The notes under the pieces are model-generated. The model was not told where the DNA came from, did no database searches, and saw only the letters and a program-made list of their open reading frames with translations. Shown here in pieces: positions 18,827 through 27,942 of a DNA stretch of 64,000 nucleotides. Both the position numbers and the translations under genes were made by a program. The stretch comes from Desulfobacteraceae bacterium Eth-SRB2 (GTDB lineage Bacteria; Desulfobacterota; Desulfobacteria; Desulfobacterales; UBA11574): contig RPGQ01000006.1 of assembly GCA_004193595.1 (NCBI GenBank), positions 24,208 through 88,207 of the forward strand, in the 5' to 3' direction. Each line of letters opens with the position of its first letter. The stretch's first letter is position 1.

Positions 18827-20422
18827 GTGCCGATCCTTTCAACAAACCAGCCAACCACTGAAAACCATCGCGTGACAAAAACTGCAGGTGTTGTTGGATC
18901 AGCAACTTTATTAAGCCGCGTTTTCGGTTTCATAAGAGATGTGGTGATTGCCTGGTTTTTTGGCGCCGGGTTCGCTTCGGATGCTTTTTTTGTAGCTTTT
19001 AGAATTCCCAACCTTTTAAGAAGGCTTTTTGCCGAAGGTTCTTTGAGCGTTGCATTTATTCCCGTTTTTACCGAATACCTTACAAAACGGGGAAAAGATG
19101 ATGCCTTTGAAATGGCAAGGTCCGCCATAAGGCTCCTTTCCGTGTTGCTTGTTGCCACCGCTATCGCAGGCATTTTGCTGTCCCCGGTTATCATCCGGGT
19201 TATCGCTCCCGGGTTTGTCGCCTCACCCGAAAAATATTCACTTACGCTCCTTTTAACCCGTATCATGTTTCCGTATATTTTTTTCATCGGACTTGTTGCA
19301 CTTTGCATGGGGATACTTAATGTCCTCGGTCATTTCGCCGCACCGGCCCTGGCCCCGGTTTTTTTGAACATCTCCATAATAGGCTCGGTATTCTTAATTG
19401 CACCTCACATGGCTGACCCGGTGACCGGGATTGCCATCGGGGTACTGATGGGAGGATTTTTCCAACTGGCACTTCAGGTGCCCTTTCTGATAAAAAAAGG
19501 GTTTTATTTCTGGGAAAAAGCAAATATTTACCACCCCGGTCTAAAAAAGGTCGGCCTGCTCATGCTCCCCGCCATATTCGGCGCCGCTGTATATCAAATC
19601 AACATCCTGGTGGGGACCCTGCTTGCTTCTTTGCTGGCCCAAGGGAGTGTTTCGTATCTTTATTATGCGGATCGCCTGGTACAGTTTCCACTCGGAATAT
19701 TTGCGATAGCCATGGCCACTGCTGTTCTGCCAAGTCTTTCCAGGCAGGCGGCTGAAAAAGATTTGCAGGCTGTCAGAGATACTTTTTCATACGCCATGAG
19801 AATGGTCTTTTTTATCACCATTCCTTCAATGGTCGGCCTGATCGTATTAAGGGAACCTATTGTTGCACTGTTGTTTAAAAGAGGAGCTTTTGATTCGGAA
19901 ACCACACGTTTGACTGCATATGCACTTTTGTATTATAGTATAGGTCTCTGGGCGTTTTCAGCGGTACGGATTGTTGTTTCCACGTTTTATGCATTACAGG
20001 ACACAAGGACGCCGGTACGAAGCGCTGTGGTATCCGTTTGTGCCAATATCATACTTGGAGTCATTCTTATGGGACCCATGGGACACGGTGGGCTTGCGCT
20101 CTCAACGTCCCTTGCGTCAATGTTGAACCTGGGACTTCTTGTTCGGGCCTTGAGGACAAAACTCGGTGCGCTGGGGTTGAAAGGTATTATCCAGTCCGCC
20201 TGTAAAATAATGATTTGTTCAGGGATTATGGGGGCTGTGGTCTGGGCCACTTCGTTATTGATTATTCCCTCTGAAGACGGGACATTATCCGGCCTTTTCT
20301 TCGGGCTCATGGGAAGTATTGTGACCGGTCTTGTTCTCTATGGTTCTTTTTCTTTATTGCTAAAGAGCAAGGAACTAAAAAATATTCTGGCTATAGCCGG
20401 GAAGGGCATAAATAAAAAGTGA
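18827..20422 (+). CDS. murJ: Lipid II flippase MurJ
   Basis: Flips lipid II across the inner membrane for peptidoglycan synthesis. A polytopic protein of 531 residues from GTG 18827, placed behind AAAGGA; an in-frame GTG at 18806 would add seven residues with no ribosome site. The N-terminus has the family pattern GSATLLSRVFGFIRDVVIAWFFG with the conserved arginines, then SDAFFVAFRIPNLLRRLFAEG, about 14 hydrophobic segments, and LLARGSVS-like and YYADRLVQFPLGIF motifs in the middle. The FtsB-like gene overlaps its stop. Confidence 0.97.
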   Translation: MPILSTNQPTTENHRVTKTAGVVGSATLLSRVFGFIRDVVIAWFFGAGFASDAFFVAFRIPNLLRRLFAEGSLSVAFIPVFTEYLTKRGKDDAFEMARSAIRLLSVLLVATAIAGILLSPVIIRVIAPGFVASPEKYSLTLLLTRIMFPYIFFIGLVALCMGILNVLGHFAAPALAPVFLNISIIGSVFLIAPHMADPVTGIAIGVLMGGFFQLALQVPFLIKKGFYFWEKANIYHPGLKKVGLLMLPAIFGAAVYQINILVGTLLASLLAQGSVSYLYYADRLVQFPLGIFAIAMATAVLPSLSRQAAEKDLQAVRDTFSYAMRMVFFITIPSMVGLIVLREPIVALLFKRGAFDSETTRLTAYALLYYSIGLWAFSAVRIVVSTFYALQDTRTPVRSAVVSVCANIILGVILMGPMGHGGLALSTSLASMLNLGLLVRALRTKLGALGLKGIIQSACKIMICSGIMGAVVWATSLLIIPSEDGTLSGLFFGLMGSIVTGLVLYGSFSLLLKSKELKNILAIAGKGINKK

Positions 20423-20715
20423 TTTCAAAGCAAAATATTTTGCTTGCTTTTGCAATAATCATAATGTTTTCGTTGCTAATTTTTGCTCTATTTGGTGAAA
20501 ATGGTCTCAACGATTTATACCTGCTGAAAACGGAAAGAGACATTCTTTTAAAGAAAAATGATGAACTGATCCGGGAAAACCTTTCCTTGTATCGCGAAAT
20601 AGAAAGATTAAAGAACGATCCGGAATATGTAGAGAATGTGGCCCGGAATGAACTTGGCGTGATCGGTAAAGACGAGGTTGTGATCAAGGTGACGAAAGGC
20701 AGAAAGGCTAACTAA
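20419..20715 (+). CDS. ftsB: FtsB/DivIC-like septum formation initiator protein
   Basis: 98-residue single-span protein: a transmembrane segment at about residues 6-25 (LLAFAIIIMFSLLIFALFG), then a coiled coil (ERDILLKKNDELIRENLSLY, EIERLKNDPEYVENVARNEL) ending in the family motif ARNELGVIGKDEVVIK. FtsB-type proteins link early and late division proteins with FtsL and FtsQ. GTG start at 20419 overlapping the murJ stop. The pairing with a lipid II flippase fits a cell-wall role. Confidence 0.88.
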   Translation: MISKQNILLAFAIIIMFSLLIFALFGENGLNDLYLLKTERDILLKKNDELIRENLSLYREIERLKNDPEYVENVARNELGVIGKDEVVIKVTKGRKAN

Positions 20716-20783
20716 ACGTCTCGGAAATTCTACAATTTATTGAAAAAAAAGGTATTTTATAGGTTTATATTCTTAAATCGGAC

Positions 20784-20945
20784 ATGGAATAATGGAATGA
20801 TGGAATAATGGAATGATGATTTAAAGGAGATGACATTCCTCTATTTAATTTTCGTCAATAGGAATTTTACAATAACCCAACTTTCCATTTTCCCAGAACC
20901 CAATATTCCAATGTTCCAATGTTCCAATATTCCAACATTCCAATT
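20784..20945. repeat. Word-repeat palindrome (GGAATAATGG type)
   Basis: The left arm repeats TGGAATAATGGAATGATGGA; the right arm reads CCAATATTCCAATGTTCCAA and continues in the same words. About 80 AT-rich bases separate the arms. Confidence 0.75.
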
Positions 20946-20972
20946 GTGAGCGAATCGAGTTAAATTGAATTG

Positions 20973-21248
20973 ATGAAAGATGATGTTTTTTATACCCGGA
21001 CAATGGCAAAAGTCTATGCCGATCAGGGCAATTTGGGTAAAGCGGCAGAAATTTATAACTACCTATTAAAACAGGAACCGGGTCGCCAGGATCTCATTGA
21101 TGCGCTTTCTGAAATTGAAAACAGAGGCTTTGACAAAGATCGAGAGAATCTTTTTATGCTGTTCAGTGAATGGATTGATCTTTTGCTCAAGTTTAACGGC
21201 ATTCAAAAGCTTAAGAAACTACAAAGATATATCGGTGACCAGAGATGA
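20973..21248 (+). CDS. Small TPR-like protein upstream of coaBC
   Basis: 91 residues from ATG 20973. The first half (YTRTMAKVYADQGNLGKAAE, IYNYLLKQEPGRQDL) is a good tetratricopeptide helix pair; the rest is helical without a known motif. The stop overlaps the coaBC start by ATGA. TPR-type helices suggest a protein-contact role, but the partner is unknown. Confidence 0.78.
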   Translation: MKDDVFYTRTMAKVYADQGNLGKAAEIYNYLLKQEPGRQDLIDALSEIENRGFDKDRENLFMLFSEWIDLLLKFNGIQKLKKLQRYIGDQR

Positions 21249-22477
21249 AACGTATGATCAGTAATAAAAATATCGTACTGGGCGTATCAGGCGGGATTGC
21301 AGCATACAAGAGCGTCGAACTTTTAAGGCTCCTTATCAAGGAGGAGGCGAACGTCAGGGTCATTATGACGAAGAATGCCTCAGAGTTTGTAGGGCCTCTA
21401 ACTTTTTGGGCCTTATCACGTCAGCCGGTTTGTACCAGCCTCTTTGAAACGGTTGATGATGCCTCCATCAGGCATATTGATTGGGCGAATCAAGCGGATG
21501 CTGTGATTATTGCACCGGCAACGGCAAATATTATCGGCAAGATCGCCCACGGTATTGCCGATGATGCGTTGAGCACTTTCGTTCTGGCGGTAACATGTCC
21601 GGTGATCATCTGCCCTGCCATGAACACGAATATGTTTGAAGCAAAAACGGTCCGGAGGAATCTTGAGAGAATTAAATCCGATGGGTATTTTGTCATGGAA
21701 CCGGAATCAGGGGAACTTGCTTGCGGCACTACCGGACCCGGTCGCCTTCCTGAACCCGAAGATATACTTGACAGGCTGTTATTTTATCTTTCACCCAAAG
21801 ATATGAAGGGTAAAAGGATACTGGTAACCGCCGGTCCGACTCGCGAATTTATCGATCCGGTTCGGTACATCAGCAATCCTTCTTCCGGCAAGATGGGCTT
21901 TGCGGTTGCAAGGGCTGCAGAACAAAGGGGAGGCGATGTTGTTTTGATAACCGGCCCCACAAGTCTTCCCGATCCAAATAACGTGACGGTGATCAGGGTA
22001 GGCACCGCCCGGGAGATGGCCCTTGCTGTTTTTGAGCACATGGAAGATTCGGAAATAATTATTAAGGCAGCAGCGGTTTCTGATTACCGGCCAAAGGAGC
22101 AGTCCGGACAGAAAATCAAGAAGGAAAAGGATGAACTGGTTTTGTCACTGGAAAAAACCCGGGATATTTTGAAAGAGATAGGGAGGAGAAAAAAAGACCG
22201 GACACTTGTGGGGTTTGCTGCGGAAACGGAAAACCTTGAACTGTTTGCAGAAAAAAAGCTGGTTGAAAAAAATCTTGATATTATTGTGGGAAATCTCGTG
22301 GGGGGACCCTCTTCGGGTTTTGGTATTGACACCAATAAGGTGACCCTGTTTTATAGAGACGGTACAAAGGAGGCTCTTCCTGAAATGCAAAAAGATGAGG
22401 TCGCCCATATTCTTCTGGATCGAATAATAAGGACAGGTAGCTGCAAACAAAAACCTGTTGATACAAATGTCTTATAA
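21245..22477 (+). CDS. coaBC: Bifunctional phosphopantothenoylcysteine decarboxylase / synthetase
   Basis: Catalyses two steps of coenzyme A synthesis: joining 4'-phosphopantothenate to cysteine (CoaB), then decarboxylation to 4'-phosphopantetheine (CoaC). 410 residues. The N-terminal flavoprotein half has [16 protein letters not shown], the catalytic-His region [27 protein letters not shown] and the CPAMNTNM loop. The C-terminal CoaB half opens [18 protein letters not shown] with SNPSSGKMG and ends in the KKxD-type region. Start overlaps the preceding stop. Confidence 0.97.
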   Translation: MKRMISNKNIVLGVSGGIAAYKSVELLRLLIKEEANVRVIMTKNASEFVGPLTFWALSRQPVCTSLFETVDDASIRHIDWANQADAVIIAPATANIIGKIAHGIADDALSTFVLAVTCPVIICPAMNTNMFEAKTVRRNLERIKSDGYFVMEPESGELACGTTGPGRLPEPEDILDRLLFYLSPKDMKGKRILVTAGPTREFIDPVRYISNPSSGKMGFAVARAAEQRGGDVVLITGPTSLPDPNNVTVIRVGTAREMALAVFEHMEDSEIIIKAAAVSDYRPKEQSGQKIKKEKDELVLSLEKTRDILKEIGRRKKDRTLVGFAAETENLELFAEKKLVEKNLDIIVGNLVGGPSSGFGIDTNKVTLFYRDGTKEALPEMQKDEVAHILLDRIIRTGSCKQKPVDTNVL

Positions 22478-23162
22478 CAACGATTTTGATACGGCCATAG
22501 AAGGACTTTGCGAAACCTTCCGATTCCTATCCCAAACCGGTTGCAGTGGTTTTGACTGTTCAAAGGAAAGTCTTAACATAATGGGATCTTGGGGACATAA
22601 ACAGACACGTTTACCGGAAACCCTGGAGGCGATTCGAATGGATCTGGGTGAATGTCGCCGCTGCCGGCTTTCAGAAAGCCGAAAAAATATTGTTTTTGGC
22701 GCCGGTGATCCACATGCAAGACTGGTATTTGTGGGGGAAGGGCCGGGCTATGATGAGGATCAAAAAGGGGAACCGTTTATCGGGGCTGCCGGTCGTCTTC
22801 TTACAAAGATAATAGAGGCCATAAAATATACCCGCGATCAGGTTTATATATGTAACATCATAAAGTGTCGCCCTCCGGGTAACAGAAATCCTCTTCCCAA
22901 CGAGATAAAGGCATGTTTACCTTTTTTAAAGCGTCAGCTTGCGGCCATAAAGCCGGATGTTATATGTGCCCTGGGGACGTTTGCCGCACAGGCACTGCTT
23001 GATACAACAACGCCTATTTCAAAACTCAAAGGGCGTTTTCATGATTATAACGGGATACGGGTTTTGCCCACATATCACCCGGCCTACCTTCTTCGCAACC
23101 CCGGCAAAAAGCGCGATGTCTGGGAAGATATGAAAAAGTTGATGAAGGCATTGGCCAATTAA
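22467..23162 (+). CDS. Type-4 (Fe-S) uracil-DNA glycosylase
   Basis: Removes uracil from DNA after cytosine deamination. 231 residues from ATG 22467, overlapping coaBC by 11 bp. The catalytic core has CRRCRLSESRKNIVFGAG, FVGEGPGYDEDQKGEPFIG, AAGRLL, YICNIIKCRPPGNRNPLPNE and the C-terminal LPTYHPAYLLR. The four cysteines of the 4Fe-4S cluster (CRRC, KC, AC) are present, placing it in family 4. About 80 residues precede the core; they contain a CSGFDCSKE segment of unknown meaning. Confidence 0.95.
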   Translation: MSYNNDFDTAIEGLCETFRFLSQTGCSGFDCSKESLNIMGSWGHKQTRLPETLEAIRMDLGECRRCRLSESRKNIVFGAGDPHARLVFVGEGPGYDEDQKGEPFIGAAGRLLTKIIEAIKYTRDQVYICNIIKCRPPGNRNPLPNEIKACLPFLKRQLAAIKPDVICALGTFAAQALLDTTTPISKLKGRFHDYNGIRVLPTYHPAYLLRNPGKKRDVWEDMKKLMKALAN

Positions 23163-23190
23163 ACGACCCGGAAATTCTACAACTTTATGT

Positions 23191-23311
23191 AACTTGATAG
23201 TATAGGAATTTCCTTTTTTGGACACGGATGAGCACAGATTATCAAGATTCTTAAATTGCAAAATAACAATATTATCTGTGTATATCTGCGAAAATCTGCG
23301 TCCTATTTAAC
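23191..23311. repeat. 121-bp dispersed palindrome, family E, copy 1
   Basis: Reads AACTTGATAGTATAGGAATT through GGACACGGATGAGCACAGAT to ATCTGTGTATATCTGCGAAA and CTGCGTCCTATTTAAC. The outer parts GGACAC..CACAGAT and ATCTGTG..GCGTCC pair, so it can fold as a hairpin. A copy with only two visible mismatches lies at 58652-58772. Confidence 0.9.
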
Positions 23312-23324
23312 TTGAATTAAAAAC

Positions 23325-24614
23325 ATGAAAAATAAATTTTTCCTAATATCGGCCTTGTTATTGATTTTATTCTGCTGTCCCGAAAACGGTGTTTCAGAAG
23401 TAAATGAGGTCTATGTTATCCGGATGTCGGGTCCCATCAGTCCGGCGGCGGCCGGTTTTTTGAAAAAGGGGATTAACAAAGCTTCCGAGGAAGGCGTTTC
23501 ATGTATTATCGTCGAGCTTGACACCCCGGGGGGTCTTGCCGAATCCATGCGTGAGATTGTAATGGCAATTTTTGCAAGCAAGGTCCCGGTTGTGGTTTAT
23601 GTGGCCCCGAGCGGGGCCAGGGCCGCTTCCGCAGGCGTAATGATCACCATGGCGGCAGACATTGCAGCCATGGCTCCGGGAACAAACATCGGTGCGGCGC
23701 ATCCGGTGGGGGCCGGCGGCAAGGAAATCAGCGGTGCCATGTCCGAAAAGGTGGTAAATGACATGGTGGCCCATGCAAGGAGTATCGCAGAAAAAAGGGG
23801 AAGGAACGCCGATTGGGTAGAAAAGGCCGTCCGAAAAAGTGTTTCCGTGACGGAAACCGTGGCGCTAAAGGCGAATGTCATCGATGTTGTGGCAAAAGAC
23901 ATAGATGATCTGATCCGTCAGATCAAAGGCCGCGAAATTGAAGACAAAGGAGTTTTAAAGCTCGATACTGTCAAAAAGACTTTATTGGAAGAGGATTTAA
24001 GGACTAAAATTTTAAAGACCATCAGCAATCCCAATATTGCGTATATTCTTATGATGATCGGTCTTGCCGGTCTTTACTTTGAATTGTCACACCCCGGCGC
24101 CGTTCTTCCCGGGGTTGTCGGCGGAATTTCCATTATCCTGGCTTTCTTTGCGTTTCAGACCCTACCGGTTAACTATGCAGGATTTCTCCTTATCGTTCTT
24201 GCCCTTATTTTTTTCATTATGGAGATGAAGATCGCAAGTTATGGACTTTTGAGTATAGCGGGCATTACTGCACTTTTGCTCGGCTCTATTATGTTATTTG
24301 AAAACAGCGGCACCGGTATGAGACTGTCATGGCAAGTGCTTATATCCACCCTTGTTCTGATTTCAGGCTTTTTTGTAGTTGTTTCAGGTCTTGTCTTTAA
24401 ATCACATCTGTCTAAACCGAGAACCGGCGCACGGGGACTGATCGGGGAAATCGGAGTGGTCAGAGAATCTCTCATGCCCGAGGGCAAGGTCTTTGTGCAC
24501 GGAGAACTGTGGAACGCAACCTCAAAAGATCCAATCCAAACCGGCACCAGGGTTCGGGTTGTAAAAATCGTCAATCTTGTCCTTGAAGTGGAACCGGTTG
24601 AAAGGAGCGTATAA
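23325..24614 (+). CDS. NfeD-family membrane serine protease (ClpP-like plus NfeD domain)
   Basis: 429 residues. A signal/anchor ([17 protein letters not shown]) leads a ClpP-class periplasmic protease domain with [17 protein letters not shown], the catalytic serine in [12 protein letters not shown], and the following [20 protein letters not shown] region with the likely general-base lysine. Then come four or so transmembrane helices from about residue 240, and a C-terminal OB-fold NfeD domain ([20 protein letters not shown]). The stop overlaps the slipin start (TAATG). NfeD/slipin pairs occur across bacteria and archaea and act in membrane-protein quality control. Confidence 0.95.
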   Translation: MKNKFFLISALLLILFCCPENGVSEVNEVYVIRMSGPISPAAAGFLKKGINKASEEGVSCIIVELDTPGGLAESMREIVMAIFASKVPVVVYVAPSGARAASAGVMITMAADIAAMAPGTNIGAAHPVGAGGKEISGAMSEKVVNDMVAHARSIAEKRGRNADWVEKAVRKSVSVTETVALKANVIDVVAKDIDDLIRQIKGREIEDKGVLKLDTVKKTLLEEDLRTKILKTISNPNIAYILMMIGLAGLYFELSHPGAVLPGVVGGISIILAFFAFQTLPVNYAGFLLIVLALIFFIMEMKIASYGLLSIAGITALLLGSIMLFENSGTGMRLSWQVLISTLVLISGFFVVVSGLVFKSHLSKPRTGARGLIGEIGVVRESLMPEGKVFVHGELWNATSKDPIQTGTRVRVVKIVNLVLEVEPVERSV

Positions 24615-25381
24615 TGTATCCAGTAATCGTTATAGTTGTACTGGCTGTTTTTTTTCTGTCCGCGGCCATACGTATTTTAAACGAGTATGAACGGGGGGTT
24701 ATATTCAGGCTCGGCAGGGTGATAAAGGCAAAAGGGCCCGGGCTGATCATCCTTATCCCGATTGTTGACAAAATGGTAAAGGTGAGTATGCGTCTTGTGG
24801 TCATGGATGTCGATTCCCAGGACGTTATTACCAGGGACAATGTTTCCGTAAAGGTAAATGCCGTTATCTATTATAGGGTCATTGAACCCATAAAAGCGGT
24901 TATCGAAGTGGAAGAATACAATTACGCAGTGTCACAACTGGCACAGACAACGTTACGGAGCGTATGCGGTCAGGCGGAACTCGATGAGCTGTTGTCCGCA
25001 AGGGAAAAGATTAATTCTCAGCTTCAGGAAATTCTGGATATGCACACGGATCCGTGGGGAATTAAGGTCTCAACAGTGGAGCTTAAGCATATTGATTTGC
25101 CTCAGGATATGCAGCGGTCCATGGCCAAGCAGGCTGAGGCGGAGAGGGAACGGCGTGCCAAGGTAATTAATGCCGACGGTGAATTTCAGGCGGCAGGCAA
25201 GCTGGCCGAGGCTGCTGAGATTATACGTGAACATCCCATGGCATTGCAGCTAAGATATCTCCAGACCATGCGTGAGATATCTGCTGAGCAGAATACCACC
25301 ACGATCTTTCCGTTCCCCCTGGAACTTTTTAAGCCGTTTCTTTCGATGATAGATAAAGAAAAAAAGGGGGTTGGGGAATAA
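24614..25381 (+). CDS. Slipin (stomatin-like SPFH protein)
   Basis: 255 residues with an N-terminal membrane hairpin ([20 protein letters not shown]) and an SPFH domain: [54 protein letters not shown], and a helical C-terminal part with [20 protein letters not shown]. It forms rings at membrane microdomains and is the partner, and in some species the substrate, of the NfeD protease encoded just upstream. Confidence 0.96.
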   Translation: MYPVIVIVVLAVFFLSAAIRILNEYERGVIFRLGRVIKAKGPGLIILIPIVDKMVKVSMRLVVMDVDSQDVITRDNVSVKVNAVIYYRVIEPIKAVIEVEEYNYAVSQLAQTTLRSVCGQAELDELLSAREKINSQLQEILDMHTDPWGIKVSTVELKHIDLPQDMQRSMAKQAEAERERRAKVINADGEFQAAGKLAEAAEIIREHPMALQLRYLQTMREISAEQNTTTIFPFPLELFKPFLSMIDKEKKGVGE

Positions 25382-25435
25382 GGGTCATCTATTTATTGAC
25401 ATAATATGTAAAAATTGTTAACGAATCATGTTTTT

Positions 25436-25459
25436 AGCGGAGGTTTTGCAGCCTCCGCT
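25436..25459 (+). terminator. Hairpin downstream of slipin
   Basis: AGCGGAGG and CCTCCGCT form a perfect 8-bp stem around an 8-base loop, 55 bases after the slipin stop. The following run TTGTGCTTTT is only weakly U-rich. Confidence 0.6.
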
Positions 25460-25645
25460 TGTGCTTTTAAACAACGGCAAGGAAATATATACATCAGGCC
25501 CTTTTAAAAAGGATATTGCATTCGAATCGTTTGGTTTTTAACAGCTCAGACAATAACCCGTTTATAAACCGAATCATCTGAATACGGCGTCGGCCTCATT
25601 ATTTTATAAAGCTAAAATGATACAAGAAAAGGAGAGTTTCAGGAC

Positions 25646-25972
25646 ATGGGTAAAAAGAAAAAGGAGATAAAAGAAAAACCGCTGGAGAAAATGACGGCCA
25701 AGGAATTAAGAGAAATTGGCAAACAAATACCAGAAATAACAGGTGTTTATGGTATGAATAAGGCCGAGCTCGTCAGCGCAATAAAAAAAGCAAGGGGGAT
25801 AACAGAAGATTTAACGAAAAAAACTGATTCCTCAGTCCGGGAGATTAAAAAAAAGGTGAAGGCGCTGAAGGCGGATCGAGAAGCCGCTCTTAACAATAAT
25901 GATGATAAAATGGCGAAAATTTACAGACGCCGCCTGACCAAAATGAAAAAAAAGACCCGTAGAGCCGCTTGA
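25646..25972 (+). CDS. Small Rho-N/SAP-like basic protein
   Basis: 108 residues, very lysine-rich. The segment EKMTAKELREIGKQIPEITG followed by MNKAELVSAIKKARG matches the helix-extended-helix of the Rho N-terminal (SAP-like) domain. The C-terminal half is a coiled coil with a basic tail (RRRLTKMKKKTRRAA). A strong AAGGAGAG precedes the start. A nucleic-acid-binding role is likely. It ends at the very start of xerC and may be cotranscribed with it. Confidence 0.8.
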   Translation: MGKKKKEIKEKPLEKMTAKELREIGKQIPEITGVYGMNKAELVSAIKKARGITEDLTKKTDSSVREIKKKVKALKADREAALNNNDDKMAKIYRRRLTKMKKKTRRAA

Positions 25973-25977
25973 TTTTT

Positions 25978-26913
25978 ATGATTTTACTTTCTTTGGAAAA
26001 ACAGATAGAATTTTTCATCGAGTCCCTTTCCTCTGAAAAGGGGTACTCCGTAAATACGTGCCGTGCTTACTCTCACGACCTCAAAGAGTTTGTATCAATT
26101 ATTTGTAAAGAACGCTTTTCAGGGAAGAGGAACCAAGATTCTATAAATAATTTCACTGCAGATCAGGTGGATGGGTTAATGATAAGGGGGTATCTGGGGT
26201 TTTTATACAAAAAGAACAAAAAGGTTACCATAGCACGTAAGCTTTCAGCCATCCGTTCTTTTTTTAGATACCTCGTCAAACGTGGTGTTATTCTGGACAA
26301 TCCGCTGGATTCAATTTTGACGCCAAAACAGCAAAAAACGATTCCCGTCTACCTTCCTGTTGATGACATTTTCAGGTTGCTCGATTCCATAAGGACGGAT
26401 ACGCTTTTTGGTTTAAGGAGCCGTGCAATTTTCGAAACCCTTTATTCGAGCGGCATACGTGTTTCTGAGCTTGCCGGTATGAATGTGTTTGATGTTGATT
26501 TTACAAAGCAAGTGATTCGTGTGCTTGGAAAAGGGAACAAGGAACGGATTGTGCCTGTGGGCAAAAAGGCGTTAACTGCTATTTCCGATTACAGAAAAAG
26601 GTTGCAAATCGAAGCCGGCATACGCACCGACGAAAATACGCCGCTTTTTTTAAACAAAAACAAGGGTCGCCTTACCACCCGTTCCATCGCACGTATTCTG
26701 GAAAAGACAGCAAAAGAATGCGGGTTGTTAATACCGGTTTCCCCACATTCCATGCGTCATTCATTTGCAACCCACTTACTCGATGCAGGGGCGGATTTAA
26801 GGGTGGTGCAAGAGCTGTTGGGCCATAAAAGCCTTTCTACGACCCAGAAATATACTCATGTAAGTATTGATCGATTAATGGAAACCTATGACAAAGCGCA
26901 CCCGAGACGATAA
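25978..26913 (+). CDS. xerC: Tyrosine recombinase XerC
   Basis: Resolves chromosome dimers at dif with XerD. 311 residues from ATG 25978 (an in-frame TTG at 25969 is possible). The N-terminal SAM-like core-binding part has EFFIESLSSEKGYSVNTCRA. The catalytic domain has YSSGIRVSELAGM (first Arg), VLGKGNKERIVP (Lys), PHSMRHSFATHLLDAGADL (His and second Arg), LGHKSLSTTQKYTHV (His and nucleophile Tyr). It sits before hslVU, a common gene order. Confidence 0.95.
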   Translation: MILLSLEKQIEFFIESLSSEKGYSVNTCRAYSHDLKEFVSIICKERFSGKRNQDSINNFTADQVDGLMIRGYLGFLYKKNKKVTIARKLSAIRSFFRYLVKRGVILDNPLDSILTPKQQKTIPVYLPVDDIFRLLDSIRTDTLFGLRSRAIFETLYSSGIRVSELAGMNVFDVDFTKQVIRVLGKGNKERIVPVGKKALTAISDYRKRLQIEAGIRTDENTPLFLNKNKGRLTTRSIARILEKTAKECGLLIPVSPHSMRHSFATHLLDAGADLRVVQELLGHKSLSTTQKYTHVSIDRLMETYDKAHPRR

Positions 26914-26916
26914 CAT

Positions 26917-27155
26917 GAGACCTTTGCAAAACGCCCCCTTTTGTCCAATTCCGGCGTCCCCGCTGAGCGGGATCTACGCTTCGCTTCGACAGGCTCAAAT
27001 TTTAATCCTAAAAATACTCAATGTATGGATGCCTGTCCCGATGTGTTTTTCATCGGGGTGGTTAAAATTTTCGCCTTCCTTGGCCTTGAACCCCGGTTAA
27101 ATATTAAAAACGGATTTAACTGGGCAGGCAAAATTGGACATTTTTCAAAGGTCTC
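26917..27155. repeat. Dispersed palindromic element, family B, long copy (xerC-hslV gap)
   Basis: Bounded by GAGACCTTTGCAAAACG and CATTTTTCAAAGGTCTC, the same arms as the hairpin at 17855-17921. The ends continue with AATTCCGGCG and CAAAATTGGAC. The interior holds the module GCGGGATCTACGCTTCGCTT at 26967-26995, which matches 18618-18646. It separates xerC from hslV by inserting about 240 bp. No coding capacity seen. Confidence 0.85.
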
Positions 27156-27172
27156 AACATAGGGAAAAAACG

Positions 27173-27703
27173 ATGATATTTCATGGCACAACAATTCTTG
27201 CCGTCAGACATAAGGGCAAAGCGGCTGTAGCCGGTGACGGCCAGGTTACATTGAACAATACCATTATAAAGCATCACGCAAAAAAAGTCAGAAGGATTTA
27301 CAATGACAGGATAATCGTGGGATTTGCCGGGGCCACTGCCGATGCCTTAAACCTTTCCGAACGCCTGGAAAAAAAGCTCGAGCGATATAATGGAAACCTG
27401 ACTCGCAGTGCCGTTGAACTGGCACGGGACTGGCGTACCGACAAGTATTTGAGGCGTCTGGAAGCTATTATGATTGCGGTGGACGATAAAAACATGTTCG
27501 TTATCTCAGGAAACGGTGATGTGATTGAGCCGGACGAAGACCTCATGGGTATAGGGTCCGGGGGCATCGGAGCCCAGGCGGCGGCAAAAGCCATGATGAG
27601 AAATACGGATATGGATGCGGTTGATATTGTTAAAGAGGCAATGGAAATAGCCGGTTCCCTATGTGTATTTACAAATGATACGATTACCATTGAAGAGTTG
27701 TAA
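27173..27703 (+). CDS. hslV: ATP-dependent protease subunit HslV
   Basis: Proteolytic ring of the HslUV (ClpYQ) protease. 176 residues from ATG 27173 behind AGGGAA. It reads MIFHGTTILAVRHKGKAAVA; removal of the first five residues would expose the catalytic N-terminal threonine (TTILAV), with the conserved GDGQVTLN next and DGNVI-like GNGDVIEPDED and SGGIGAQAAAKAMM later. hslU follows after 239 bp that hold a second palindromic element. Confidence 0.96.
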   Translation: MIFHGTTILAVRHKGKAAVAGDGQVTLNNTIIKHHAKKVRRIYNDRIIVGFAGATADALNLSERLEKKLERYNGNLTRSAVELARDWRTDKYLRRLEAIMIAVDDKNMFVISGNGDVIEPDEDLMGIGSGGIGAQAAAKAMMRNTDMDAVDIVKEAMEIAGSLCVFTNDTITIEEL

Positions 27704-27761
27704 AAACAGTAAGGAAAATGGATCAATAACCCATAGGGAATGACCAATGACAGGAGATAAC

Positions 27762-27906
27762 TAGTGTCCATCCATAAATGGTCTTTTTGTCCAATCTCTG
27801 CGTTATGTTCAAAAAATAATCCTCGGAATATTAAATATATGCCTGTGGTTATTTTTTTCACATGCCTTGATCTTGAACAAAAATCCTCATTTATGGATGG
27901 ACACTA
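27762..27906. repeat. Dispersed palindromic element, family C (hslV-hslU gap)
   Basis: Begins TAGTGTCCATCCATAAATG and ends CATTTATGGATGGACACTA, a perfect 19-bp terminal inverted repeat. The interior near the right end reads CCTTGATCTTGAACAAAAAT. Its right end recurs at 43573-43614. Confidence 0.88.
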
Positions 27907-27942
27907 ACTAACAAATTATCCATAACAGGTAGTTAACAAAAA

